Source of the DNA: Nocardioides sp. GY 10113
GTDB lineage: Bacteria; Actinomycetota; Actinomycetes; Propionibacteriales; Nocardioidaceae
Length of the DNA: 64,000 nucleotides
NCBI RefSeq assembly: GCF_004919105.1
Contig: NZ_STGK01000003.1
Location: forward strand, 1 to 64,000
Direction of reading: 5' to 3'
Shown piece by piece: positions 34,954 to 44,449 of the stretch. The notes under the pieces were generated by a model, which made no database searches, was not told where the DNA came from, and was given only the letters and a program-made list of their open reading frames with translations. Made by a program: the position numbers and the translations under genes. How positions within the stretch are numbered: the first letter of the stretch is position 1; the number at the start of each line of letters is the position of its first letter.

Positions 34954-36206
34954 GCGCTCCGTCGCCGGCCGGGGTCGCCGACGCGCTGCGGTTCGACCCC
35001 TACGACTACGACTTCCACGAGGACCCGTACCCGCTCTACCGGCGGCTGCGCGACGAGGAGCCCGTCCACCACGCGACCCAGGACGACCTGTGGGTGGTCT
35101 CCCGGCACGCCGACGTGTTCGAGGTGCTGCGCGACGACGAGACCTTCTCCAACCGGATGGGCGTCTCGCTCGACGCCAGCGCGTGGAGCAGGGACGCGCA
35201 CCGGGTGATGTCGTTCCTCGCCCTCGACGGCGCCGAGCAGAACCGGATCCGCAAGCTGGTCTCGGCCGCCTTCACCCCGCGCCGGGTCCGCGAGCTGACC
35301 CCGCAGATCCAGGCACTCACCGAGCAGTACCTGGCCCGCACCTTCGCGGCGAACGCCGGGGCCGGGGAGGCCGACTGGATCGGCGAGTTCGCCGGCAAGC
35401 TCCCGATGGACGTCATCTCCGAGATGATGGGCGTGCCCGAGGCCGACCGCGACGAGGTCCGCCGCCTGGCCGACCTGCTGGTCCACCGCGAGGCGGGGGT
35501 GCGCGACGTGCCGCCGGCCGGCATGGAGGCCGCGATCGCGATCTTCACCTACCTGAGCGAGATGGTCGTCCAGCGCCGCAGGGCCGCGACCGACGACCTG
35601 ACCTCGGCGCTGATCCAGGCCGAGGTCGACGGCGACCACCTCAAGGACCACGAGGTGATCGCGTTCCTGCTGCTGATGATCGTGGCCGGCAACGAGACCA
35701 CCACCAAGCTGCTCGGCAACGCGCTCTTCCACCTCTCCGCCCACCCCGACCAGCGCGCGCGGGTCCTGGCCGCGCCGGACGACCCCGGCTCGCTGGTCGT
35801 CCCGTGGGTCGAGGAGACGCTGCGCTTCGACACCTCCAGCCAGATGCTGGCCCGCTACGTCGTCCGCGACGCCGAGGTCGCCGGGGTCACCATCCCGGCC
35901 GGCGCGAAGGCGCTGGTGCTGCTCGGCTCGGCCAACCGCGACGAGCGGGTCTTCACCGAGCCCACCCGCTTCGACATCGGCCGCGACAAGGCCGAGCTCG
36001 GTCAGAGCCTGAGCTTCGGCACCGGCCGGCACTTCTGCCTCGGCGCGAACCTGGCCCGACTGGAGGCGCGGGTGGTGCTGGAGGAGCTGGTCCGCCGCGT
36101 CGAGCACTTCGAGGTGCACGCCGACCGTGCGGTCCGGGTGCACTCCACCAGCGTGCGCGGCTTCGCGCACCTGCCGGTCACGTTCACCGAGCGGACCGGT
36201 GGTTGA
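34950..36206 (+). CDS. Cytochrome P450, CYP123-like
   Basis: A 418-residue bacterial class I P450. The opening FDPYDYDFHEDPYPLYRRLR and the body closely recall mycobacterial CYP123. I-helix AGNETTTK (oxygen activation), ExxR in VEETLRFDTS, heme loop FGTGRHFCLGANLAR with the Cys ligand near residue 358. The substrate of CYP123 is unknown. It is coupled to TetR upstream and separated from the SDR by a repeat-filled 174-bp gap. Confidence 0.88.
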   Translation: MSAPSPAGVADALRFDPYDYDFHEDPYPLYRRLRDEEPVHHATQDDLWVVSRHADVFEVLRDDETFSNRMGVSLDASAWSRDAHRVMSFLALDGAEQNRIRKLVSAAFTPRRVRELTPQIQALTEQYLARTFAANAGAGEADWIGEFAGKLPMDVISEMMGVPEADRDEVRRLADLLVHREAGVRDVPPAGMEAAIAIFTYLSEMVVQRRRAATDDLTSALIQAEVDGDHLKDHEVIAFLLLMIVAGNETTTKLLGNALFHLSAHPDQRARVLAAPDDPGSLVVPWVEETLRFDTSSQMLARYVVRDAEVAGVTIPAGAKALVLLGSANRDERVFTEPTRFDIGRDKAELGQSLSFGTGRHFCLGANLARLEARVVLEELVRRVEHFEVHADRAVRVHSTSVRGFAHLPVTFTERTGG

Positions 36207-36218
36207 GATGCGGCCGCT

Positions 36219-36308
36219 GGTTGAGGTGCGAGGCCGCCCGCGGCCGAGCCTCGAAACCACGGCGCCGGCTGCCTCGGTTTCGAGGCTCGCTTCGCTCGCG
36301 CCTCAACC
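36219..36308. repeat. Nested inverted repeat (REP-like)
   Basis: Outer arms GGTTGAGGTGCGAGG (36219-36233) and GCTCGCGCCTCAACC (36294-36308) pair with two mismatches. Inner arms GCCTCGAAACC (36248-36258) and GGTTTCGAGGC (36276-36286) pair perfectly. A 38-nt relative of its right half forms the 3' end of cyp51. Confidence 0.75.
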
Positions 36309-36368
36309 AGCGGCAGCGGCAGTGGCCCTTCAACCAGCGGCAGCGGCAGTGGCCCTTCAACCAGCGGC
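36305..36368. repeat. Tandem 27-bp repeat
   Basis: Two perfect 27-bp units (36305-36331, 36332-36358) beginning AACCAGCGGCAGCGGCAGTG and a 10-bp partial third copy that leads into the AAAGGAG ribosome site of the SDR gene. Confidence 0.85.
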
Positions 36369-36380
36369 AAAGGAGTCCTG

Positions 36381-37178
36381 ATGGGCAGGTACGACCACCC
36401 CGAGCGCCGCCCGGCGGTGATCGCCGGCGCCTCGTCGGGGATCGGCGCGGAGACCGCGCAGGCGCTGGCCGCCGCCGGCTTCCCGGTCGCGCTGGGGGCG
36501 CGCCGGGTGGACCGGATCGAGGAGCTGGCCGCCACCATCCGCTCCGCCGGCGGTGAGGCGGTGGCCCACCCGCTCGACGTGGCCGACGACGGGAGCGTCG
36601 CCGACTTCGCCGCCAAGGTCGCCGCCGACCTCGGCGACGTGGAGGTGGTGGTCTCCAACGCCGGGCTGCTCGGCCCCGGGGCGCTGGCCGAGATCGACAC
36701 CGACCGGCTGGCCCGCGAGCTCGACGTCAACCTGCTCGGCCCGCACCGGCTGATCCGCGCGTTCGTGCCCGGGATGGTCGAGCGCGCCCGCGGCGACATC
36801 GTCTTCGTCTCCTCCGACACCGCCGTGCGGGCCCGCCCGTTCATGGGCGGCTACAGCGCCAGCAAGGCCGGCCTCGAGGGCCTGGTCGGCTCGCTGCAGA
36901 TGGAGCTGGAGGGCACCGGCGTCCGGGCCTCGGTGGTCCGGCCGGGCCCGACCTGGAGCGAGATGGGCATGGACTGGGACCCGGACGCCGCGGCGAAGGT
37001 CCTCAACGAGTGGGTCAAGTGGGGCCACGCCCGGCACTCCCACTTCCTCAAGGCCAGGGCCATCGCCGACGCGATCACCACCGTCGTCAGCGCCCCGCGC
37101 GGGGTCCACATCAGCCCCGTCGACGTCAACCCCGAGGCGCCCGTGGACACGTCCACGACGAAGGAGCAGCAGGCATGA
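36381..37178 (+). CDS. Short-chain dehydrogenase/reductase (Rv0765c-like)
   Basis: A 265-residue classical SDR: cofactor motif AGASSGIGAETAQ (about residues 14-26), NAG at SNAGLLGPG, active-site Ser in FVSSDTA and YSASKAG (Tyr-x3-Lys). It lies between two P450s exactly as in the mycobacterial cyp51 locus, so oxidation of a hydroxylated sterol- or terpenoid-like substrate is plausible by inference. AAAGGAG precedes ATG 36381; coupled to cyp51 by ATGA. Confidence 0.85.
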   Translation: MGRYDHPERRPAVIAGASSGIGAETAQALAAAGFPVALGARRVDRIEELAATIRSAGGEAVAHPLDVADDGSVADFAAKVAADLGDVEVVVSNAGLLGPGALAEIDTDRLARELDVNLLGPHRLIRAFVPGMVERARGDIVFVSSDTAVRARPFMGGYSASKAGLEGLVGSLQMELEGTGVRASVVRPGPTWSEMGMDWDPDAAAKVLNEWVKWGHARHSHFLKARAIADAITTVVSAPRGVHISPVDVNPEAPVDTSTTKEQQA

Positions 37179-38611
37179 GCACCACCGCAGCCGAGCGCCT
37201 CGCGGCCATCCCCGAGGTCTCGTTCACCCTCGACGACCAGGACCCGGCCGTCCCGGAGATCATCCGGGGCACCGGCCACCTGCCGGAGATGCGCGTCGAC
37301 CCGATCGCGCTGTTCCAGCGGGTGCGCGACGAGTGCGGCGACATCGGCCGGTTCCGGCTGGCCGACAAGGACGTCGTCCTGGTCACCGGCGCGGAGGCCA
37401 ACGAGGCCTTCTTCCGCGCGCCCGACGAGGTGCTCGACCAGGCCGCGGCGTACCCCTTCATGACCCCGATCTTCGGCAAGGGCGTCGTCTTCGACGCCTC
37501 CCCGGAGGAGCGCCAGCAGATGCTGAAGAACCAGGCGCTGCGCGGCGACATGATGCGCGGCCACGCGCAGACCATCGAGGCCGAGATCCGTCGGATGGTG
37601 GCCGACTGGGGCGACGAGGGCGAGATCGACCTGCTCGATTTCTTCGCCGAGCTGACCATCTACACCACCTCCGCGTGCCTGATCGGCAAGCCGTTCCGCG
37701 AGGAGCTCGACGTCCGGTTCGCCGAGACCTACCACCAGCTCGAGCGCGGCACCGACGCGATCGCCTACGTCGACCCGTACGCCGACATCGACTCCTTCGC
37801 GGACCGCGACGCCGCCCGGGAGAAGCTCGTCTCGCTGGTCCAGGCGATCATCGACCGCCGCACGGAGCGGGGGCCGGTCCCCAAGGAGGACCGCGACCTG
37901 CTCGACGTGCTGATCTCGATCGACATGTCGGCCGACTACATCACCGGGATCTTCATCTCGATGATGTTCGCCGGGCACCACACCTCCTCGGGCACCGCGT
38001 CGTGGGCGATGATCGAGCTGCTCCGGCACCCGGAGGTGATGGCCGACGTCGTCGCCGAGCTCGACGCGCTGTACGCCCCGGCCGCCGACGGCACCGCGCC
38101 CGAGGTCTCCTTCCAGGCGCTGCGCTCGATCCCGGTGCTGGAGGCCGCGCTGAAGGAGACGCTGCGGCTGCACCCGCCGCTGATCATCCTGATGCGCCTG
38201 GTCCGCGAGGACTTCGAGCTGCTCGGCCACACCATCCCGGCCGGCACCCTGATCGCCGCCTCGCCGAAGGTGTCGAACCGGATCGAGGAGGACTTCCCGC
38301 AGGCCGAGGAGTTCGACCCGGGCCGCTACATCGACCCGCGCCAGGAGGACCTGCAGAACCGGTGGACCTGGATCCCGTTCGGAGCCGGCAAGCACCGCTG
38401 CGTCGGCAACGCCTTCGCGATGATGCAGATGAAGGCGATCTTCTCCGTCGTCCTGCGCGACTTCACCTTCGAGGCCTCCCAGCCGCTGGAGTCCTACCAG
38501 GACGACTGCTCGAAGATGGTCATCCAGCTGGCCCGGCCCGCCAAGGTCCGGTACCGGCGGCGGGGTCTCGGGGCCCGCTCCGCTCGCACCTCAACCACCG
38601 GAGGCGAGTGA
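37175..38611 (+). CDS. cyp51: Sterol 14-alpha-demethylase family cytochrome P450 (CYP51)
   Basis: A 478-residue P450 with CYP51 diagnostics: I-helix MFAGHHTSSGTASW, ExxR in LKETLRLHPPLIILMR, the PERF-like NRIEEDFPQAEEFDPGRY, and heme loop PFGAGKHRCVGNAFAMMQMK. It resembles M. tuberculosis CYP51B1 along its length. The family removes the sterol 14-alpha methyl group; the native bacterial substrate is unknown. The reading frame passes into a dispersed repeat, replacing the usual end after VRYRRR with about 17 extra residues. It overlaps the ferredoxin gene by 1 bp (TGATG), its likely electron donor. Confidence 0.92.
   Translation: MSTTAAERLAAIPEVSFTLDDQDPAVPEIIRGTGHLPEMRVDPIALFQRVRDECGDIGRFRLADKDVVLVTGAEANEAFFRAPDEVLDQAAAYPFMTPIFGKGVVFDASPEERQQMLKNQALRGDMMRGHAQTIEAEIRRMVADWGDEGEIDLLDFFAELTIYTTSACLIGKPFREELDVRFAETYHQLERGTDAIAYVDPYADIDSFADRDAAREKLVSLVQAIIDRRTERGPVPKEDRDLLDVLISIDMSADYITGIFISMMFAGHHTSSGTASWAMIELLRHPEVMADVVAELDALYAPAADGTAPEVSFQALRSIPVLEAALKETLRLHPPLIILMRLVREDFELLGHTIPAGTLIAASPKVSNRIEEDFPQAEEFDPGRYIDPRQEDLQNRWTWIPFGAGKHRCVGNAFAMMQMKAIFSVVLRDFTFEASQPLESYQDDCSKMVIQLARPAKVRYRRRGLGARSARTSTTGGE
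38564..38601. repeat. Dispersed repeat fragment forming the cyp51 3' end
   Basis: 38 nt matching 36276-36313 with about six mismatches (core CGCTCGCACCTCAACCACCGG versus the related CGCTCGCGCCTCAACC segment). It encodes the C-terminal residues of CYP51. Confidence 0.65.
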
Positions 38612-38814
38612 TGGGTTTCCGCGTGGTCGCCGACACCGGCATCTGCCAGGGGCACCAGCTGTGCCAGGGCGAGGCGCCCGACGTCTTCGGCTTCGACGAG
38701 GCCGCCGACGTGGTCGTCGTCCTCGACGAGCACCCCGACGAGTCGCTCCGCGCCGACGTCACCCAGGCCGTCAAGTACTGCCCCGCCTTCGCCCTGTCGA
38801 TCGAAGAGGATTGA
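38611..38814 (+). CDS. 3Fe-4S ferredoxin, redox partner of CYP51
   Basis: A 67-residue ferredoxin with CQGHQLCQGEAPDVF and the C-terminal CPAFAL, giving the three-Cys pattern of P450-linked [3Fe-4S] ferredoxins (the second Cys of a four-cluster motif replaced). Its start codon overlaps the cyp51 stop, as in mycobacteria (Rv0763c-like). It should carry electrons from a reductase not present in the window. Confidence 0.9.
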   Translation: MGFRVVADTGICQGHQLCQGEAPDVFGFDEAADVVVVLDEHPDESLRADVTQAVKYCPAFALSIEED

Positions 38815-38822
38815 GGAGTTCC

Positions 38823-39496
38823 ATGAGTGAGCAGCAGGCCCCGCCGTCGAGCCAGCCGTTGAGCCGCGCCGAGATCGAGGAGTTCTGGGCCACCTGGCTC
38901 CAGGTCAACCGCGACGTCGAGGCCACCGGCGACTGGCGGCCGATGGCGGAGTGGTACGCCGAGGACGCGACGTACGGCTGGATGTACGCCCCCGACGAGC
39001 ACTTCATGGCCGTCGGGAGGGACCAGATCCGCGACTGGGCGATCGGCATCGAGATGGACGGCCTGGACGGCTGGCACTACGACTACGTCTGCACGATGAT
39101 CGACGAGCAGAAGTCGATGGTGCTCGGCTTCTGGAAGCAGCGCTCGGGGATCCTCGACGACGCCGGCAAGGAGTACGAGATCCTCGGCATCGGCGGCTCC
39201 TGGTTCGGGCTCAAGCGGGTCACCGAGGGTGCCGACGCCGGCACGATCAAGATCGACTGGCAGCGCGACTGGTTCGACATGCCGTCGACCGCGCACACCT
39301 TCGTGGAGATCATCAAGGCCGGCAAGGCGCCGGACACCCTGCTGAAGCGGATGTCGGTCGCCGGGCACGGGGTGCCCGGTCACTACCACCACGCGGACCT
39401 CCCCTCCACGGTCTGGCCGCCGCCGGTCGAGCGGGGCGACTACGTCACCCAGGCCCCGGCACCCGCCCCGTCCGCCGAGGTCGAGGGGGCCGGGGC

Positions 39497-39500
<4 letters not shown>
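38823..39500 (+). CDS. NTF2-like / SnoaL-fold protein
   Basis: A 225-residue protein whose first 150 residues have the NTF2-like cone pattern (FWATWLQVNRDVEATGDWRPMAEWYAEDATYGW in part; GHDQIRDWAIG-like GRDQIRDWAIG). The C-terminus is Pro/Ala rich. Such folds bind steroids or polyketides or act as isomerases; no catalytic residue is assigned. GAGGAG precedes ATG 38823 and the aldehyde dehydrogenase starts within its stop. Confidence 0.65.
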
Positions 39501-40963
<1,463 letters not shown>

Positions 40964-40972
40964 GCCGGTGCG

Positions 40973-41060
40973 GGGATCACCGGTGAACCGGTGATCCCTG
41001 CGCGTCTGGGGGGTTGCAACCCCCCAAGCGCGCAAGTTTCACCGGTTCACCGGTGATTCC
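40973..41060. repeat. Composite palindromic element (copy 2)
   Basis: Left hairpin GGGATCACCGG-TGAA-CCGGTGATCCC (40973-40998), central perfect palindrome TGGGGGGTTGCAACCCCCCA (41007-41026) flanked by GCGCG/CGCGC, and a right block (about 41039-41060) that is an inverted copy of the left block. Total 88 bp, organised like 10855-10943. Confidence 0.75.
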
Positions 41061-41104
41061 GACAACGCGTCAAGCACCACAACCGAGCATCCACAAGGAG
41101 CACC

Positions 41105-41854
41105 ATGCGTTTCGAGAACAAGGTCGTCGTGGTCACCGGCGCCGCCCAGGGCATCGGCGAGGCCTACGCCCGGGCGCTGGCCGCCGAGGGTGCCAGCGTC
41201 GTCGTGGCCGACCTCAACGAGGAGGCGGGCGCGAAGGTCGCCGCGAGCATCAACGAGGGCGGCGGCCGGGCGATCTTCGTGGCCTGCGACGTCTCCTCCG
41301 CCGAGTCGGCCGGGGCGCTTGTCGAGCGGACCGTCGAGGAGCTCGGCGGCATCGACCACCTGGTCAACAACGCCGCGATCTACGGGGCGATGGAGTTCAA
41401 CCTGCTGATCGCCGTCGACTGGGACTACTACCGGAAGTTCATGTCGGTGAACCTGGACGGGGCGCTGGTGATGACGCGCGCGGTCTACCCAGAGATCGCG
41501 AAGCGCGGCGGGGGAGCGATCGTCAACCAGTCCAGCACCGCGGCGTACCTGTACTCGGGCTTCTACGGCCTGGCCAAGGCCGGGATCAACAGCCTCACCC
41601 AGCAGCTCGCCCACGAGCTCGGCGGCCAGCGGATCCGCGTCAACGCGATCGCGCCGGGCCCCACCGCCACCGAGGCGACCAAGGTCCAGGCCGGCGACGC
41701 CGCGATGGACATCGTCAGGAACCAGCTGGCGCTCAAGCGGATGGGATCGGTCGACGACATGGTCGGCGCCTGCCTGTTCCTGCTGTCCGACGACGCCTCC
41801 TGGGTGACCGGCCAGATCCTGGCGGTCGACGGCGGCCAGACCTTCCGGCTCTGA
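41105..41854 (+). CDS. Short-chain dehydrogenase/reductase (Rv0769-like)
   Basis: A 249-residue SDR: VTGAAQGIGEAYARA (residues 10-24), NNAAIYGAM, catalytic Ser in QSSTAAYL, YGLAKAGINS (Tyr and Lys) and a C-terminal WVTGQILAVDGGQ. AAGGAG precedes ATG 41105. It follows the ALDH gene across the palindromic element, matching the mycobacterial order aldA-SDR. Confidence 0.85.
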   Translation: MRFENKVVVVTGAAQGIGEAYARALAAEGASVVVADLNEEAGAKVAASINEGGGRAIFVACDVSSAESAGALVERTVEELGGIDHLVNNAAIYGAMEFNLLIAVDWDYYRKFMSVNLDGALVMTRAVYPEIAKRGGGAIVNQSSTAAYLYSGFYGLAKAGINSLTQQLAHELGGQRIRVNAIAPGPTATEATKVQAGDAAMDIVRNQLALKRMGSVDDMVGACLFLLSDDASWVTGQILAVDGGQTFRL

Positions 41855-41883
41855 GTCGGCGACGAGAGACGAAGGATCATCAG

Positions 41884-42354
41884 GTGGGCAAGTTCGACGA
41901 CCTCCCCGAGTCCCGCCGTCGCGGGCTGGAGAAGATGGAGGAGGTCTACGGGTTCGAGATGACCGACGGCGAGGGCGACTTCTTCCGCTACACCGCCGAG
42001 CACCTCTTCGGCGACATCTGGCAGCGCCCCGGCCTCTCGACCCGGGACCGCCGGCTGTTCCTGATCGGGATGCTGGTCGGCCAGCGCGCCGACGACGTCC
42101 TGGGCATCCAGGTGCCCGCGGCGCTGGCCAACGAGGAGCTGGACGAGCAGGCGCTGCGCGAGCTGGTGATCCTCGCCTGCCACTACGACGGGTGGCCCAA
42201 CGGCTCCCGCATGAACTCGGTCGTCGAGGACGCCATCGCCAAGGCCGCCCGGGCCCGGGCGAAGGCCGAGCGGGAGGCCGAGCGGGAGGCCGAGCGGGAG
42301 GCCGAGCGGGAGGCCGAGCGGGAGGCCGAGCGGGAGTCTGAGCGGGAGGCCTGA
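41884..42354 (+). CDS. Carboxymuconolactone decarboxylase/AhpD-like protein with EREA tail
   Basis: A 156-residue protein with the CMD core (DRRLFLIGMLVGQRADDV, LRELVILACHYDGWPNGSRMN). The CxxC of peroxidatic AhpD members is absent; only the single CHYDGWP Cys remains, so gamma-carboxymuconolactone decarboxylase-like chemistry is more likely than peroxidase. The C-terminal 28 residues are seven GAG-CGG-GAG-GCC repeats (EREA), probably a long charged helix. GTG 41884; matches Rv0771 in position. Confidence 0.8.
   Translation: MGKFDDLPESRRRGLEKMEEVYGFEMTDGEGDFFRYTAEHLFGDIWQRPGLSTRDRRLFLIGMLVGQRADDVLGIQVPAALANEELDEQALRELVILACHYDGWPNGSRMNSVVEDAIAKAARARAKAEREAEREAEREAEREAEREAERESEREA
42268..42351. 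repeat. Seven tandem 12-bp repeats (EREA)
   Basis: Seven units of GAGCGGGAGGCC (one with TCT in place of GCC) run to the stop codon of the CMD gene; a candidate replication-slippage site giving length variation in the protein tail. Confidence 0.9.
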
Positions 42355-42519
42355 GCGGGCGTTCGGGTGGACGAATTCGACGGTTTACCTGTCTGAAACA
42401 GTTCAACCTGGCTACCGTCCCCCGATCGGAGGGTCCCGGGGAGGCCGACCTGAGGGAGGTCAGCCGTCGGGACCGCAGACGCAGCGCGCGCTCGGGGCGC
42501 GGTTCTGGGGGGAACAGGT

Positions 42520-44283
42520 TTGCGGACGAGTGCTGCCCGAGGGCGTGGTGAGCGCGGGTCGATCGCGGTGATGACCGCGCTCCTGATGAGCGTGATCATG
42601 GTCGCGACGGCGCTGACGGTCGACCTCGGCGTGCAGCGGGTGCTCCGCTCCGACCTGCAGGCTCTCGTGGACGCGGTCGCGCTCGACCTCTCCCGCGAGC
42701 TGACGGGCGGTCCGGTCGTGTCCTACCTGCCCTCGGACCTGGCGGCGTTGGACGGTGCGGTCGCGGCGAGCGTGGCCCGCAACCGGGCGGTCGCCGGCGG
42801 GGCCGTGAACCGGGCCGACGTGGACTGGAGCTTCGTGGTCCGCGATCGGGTCACCGGCCGCTACCGGACCGCGGCGTCGGCGGAGGTCCCGACGGGGGTG
42901 CAGGTCACCGCCGCCGCGAGCATCGACCTCGCGTTCGACGGGTTCACGGGGGTGGACGCCGCCGGCGCGGTCCGGTCCGCGGTGGCGTCGACCACTCGGC
43001 GCGCCTGCCTGCTGGTCGGCTCGTACGTCGAGGAGTTCCGGTCGGGGGAGTCCTGGGTGCTGGACCCGGTCCTCGGCGGCCTGCTCGGCACGGAGGTCGG
43101 CACGTCGTTCCTCGACCCCGACAACGGGTTGGTGGGGGTGGACATCTCGTTGTTCGAGCTGATCGACGCGATCGGGCCGCTGCTCGCCGTGGACGTGGAC
43201 GCGATGTCGTTCGACGAGATCCTGGGCACCCAGATCAGCGTCGGCAACCTGGTGCTGGCCACCCAGCACGTCCTCGAGCGCGAGTCCGGGCTGACCTCGG
43301 AGCTCGACCTGCTCCGTCAGCTCTGGGGTGGGATCCAGCTGAACCTGCCCCACGTCGACATCACGCTGGGTGAGCTGTTCGAGCTGGACACCGCCGCGGA
43401 GGCCGCGGTCGACGTCACCGTGAACGTCTTCGACCTGCTCACCGGTGCCCTGGTCGTGGCCAACGGCAACCGGGTGATCGACCTCCCGAGCGGTGTGACG
43501 CTGCCGCTGCCGATCGGGGCCGGCGGCGGTCGGCTCGTCGACATGACGGCGCGGCTCACCGTCGGACAGCGGCCGGTGCTGAGCTGTGACGGGACGGCCA
43601 GCAGCTCGCAGCGGGTCATCGAGCTGCGCGGCGACATCGTGAACCTCGACCTCGGCGGACTGATCCGGGTGCGGACCCCGATCACCGTGCGGCTCACCCT
43701 CGGCGACGCCCGGGCGAGCGTCCGCGACGTCGCCTGCCTGCCCTCCGGTGCCGTCCGGGTCAGTACGGCGGTGACGAGCGCGATGGTCGGCATCGACATC
43801 AGGCTCGGGCAGCGCGCCGGCGAGCCGTCGTCGCCGAAGATGCGGGTCGCGCTCCTCGACGTCGGCCTCCCGCGGTGGGACGGGGTCGAGGTCATCTCCG
43901 GCACGATCGCGCTGACCAGCGGTGCCGTGGCGAACCGCCCCGTCGTCCTGCACGACTTCGACGTCCCTCGCGACGACTACTCGGCGGTCCTCGACATCGC
44001 GCCCCGCGGCGTCGGCCTGCCGGCGGTCGGCCTGGCGTTCAACGACCTCGCCCTGCTCGGGGGCCTGGGGCCGCTCAGCACGCTGCTGAGGATCCTGAAC
44101 GTCACCGACCTCCTCCAGACCACCGTCAACCTGATCCTCGACGGGCTCGTCAACCCGCTCGTCGCGTCGATCGACACCTGGCTGATGGCGCCGCTGATGG
44201 CGGCGTTCGGAGTGTCCGCTGCCGGCGGCACGGTCCAGGTCGCTCCCGGGGTGGACTGCGGCGTACCGCGGCTGATCGGCTAG
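42520..44283 (+). CDS. Secreted TadE/TadG-like protein, paralog 1
   Basis: A 587-residue protein with an N-terminal RGSIAVMTALLMSVIMVATALTVD-type helix (cleavage or anchor, about residues 11-33) and QRVLRSDLQALVDAVALDLSREL, the Flp pilus assembly TadE/G-like N-terminus. The remainder is an extracytoplasmic beta-rich domain ending VDCGVPRLIG. TTG 42520 is used because a GGGGGG ribosome site precedes it exactly as before ATG 44450 of the paralog. No pilus locus adjoins. Function unknown. Confidence 0.7.
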   Translation: MRTSAARGRGERGSIAVMTALLMSVIMVATALTVDLGVQRVLRSDLQALVDAVALDLSRELTGGPVVSYLPSDLAALDGAVAASVARNRAVAGGAVNRADVDWSFVVRDRVTGRYRTAASAEVPTGVQVTAAASIDLAFDGFTGVDAAGAVRSAVASTTRRACLLVGSYVEEFRSGESWVLDPVLGGLLGTEVGTSFLDPDNGLVGVDISLFELIDAIGPLLAVDVDAMSFDEILGTQISVGNLVLATQHVLERESGLTSELDLLRQLWGGIQLNLPHVDITLGELFELDTAAEAAVDVTVNVFDLLTGALVVANGNRVIDLPSGVTLPLPIGAGGGRLVDMTARLTVGQRPVLSCDGTASSSQRVIELRGDIVNLDLGGLIRVRTPITVRLTLGDARASVRDVACLPSGAVRVSTAVTSAMVGIDIRLGQRAGEPSSPKMRVALLDVGLPRWDGVEVISGTIALTSGAVANRPVVLHDFDVPRDDYSAVLDIAPRGVGLPAVGLAFNDLALLGGLGPLSTLLRILNVTDLLQTTVNLILDGLVNPLVASIDTWLMAPLMAAFGVSAAGGTVQVAPGVDCGVPRLIG

Positions 44284-44305
44284 CGCGCGGCGAATGCCGG
44301 TAAAG

Positions 44306-44325
44306 CATCACCAGTTTTGGTGATG
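44306..44325. promoter_or_regulatory. Perfect 8-bp-arm palindrome between the TadG-like paralogs
   Basis: CATCACCA-GTTT-TGGTGATG lies 23 bp after the first paralog and before TAGCCT (44344-44349), a candidate -10 of the second. It could be a U-less terminator or an operator. Confidence 0.4.
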
Positions 44326-44449
44326 TGCCTGGCCGGGCTCCGTTAGCCTGCATCCGACGAGGCCTCGTGGGGGCCGGCGGCCGACGGCGGTCGCGGCTGG
44401 GGCCGGACTGGGCGGAGCGGGTTCGGGGCCGCGCCGCAACGGGGGGAAC

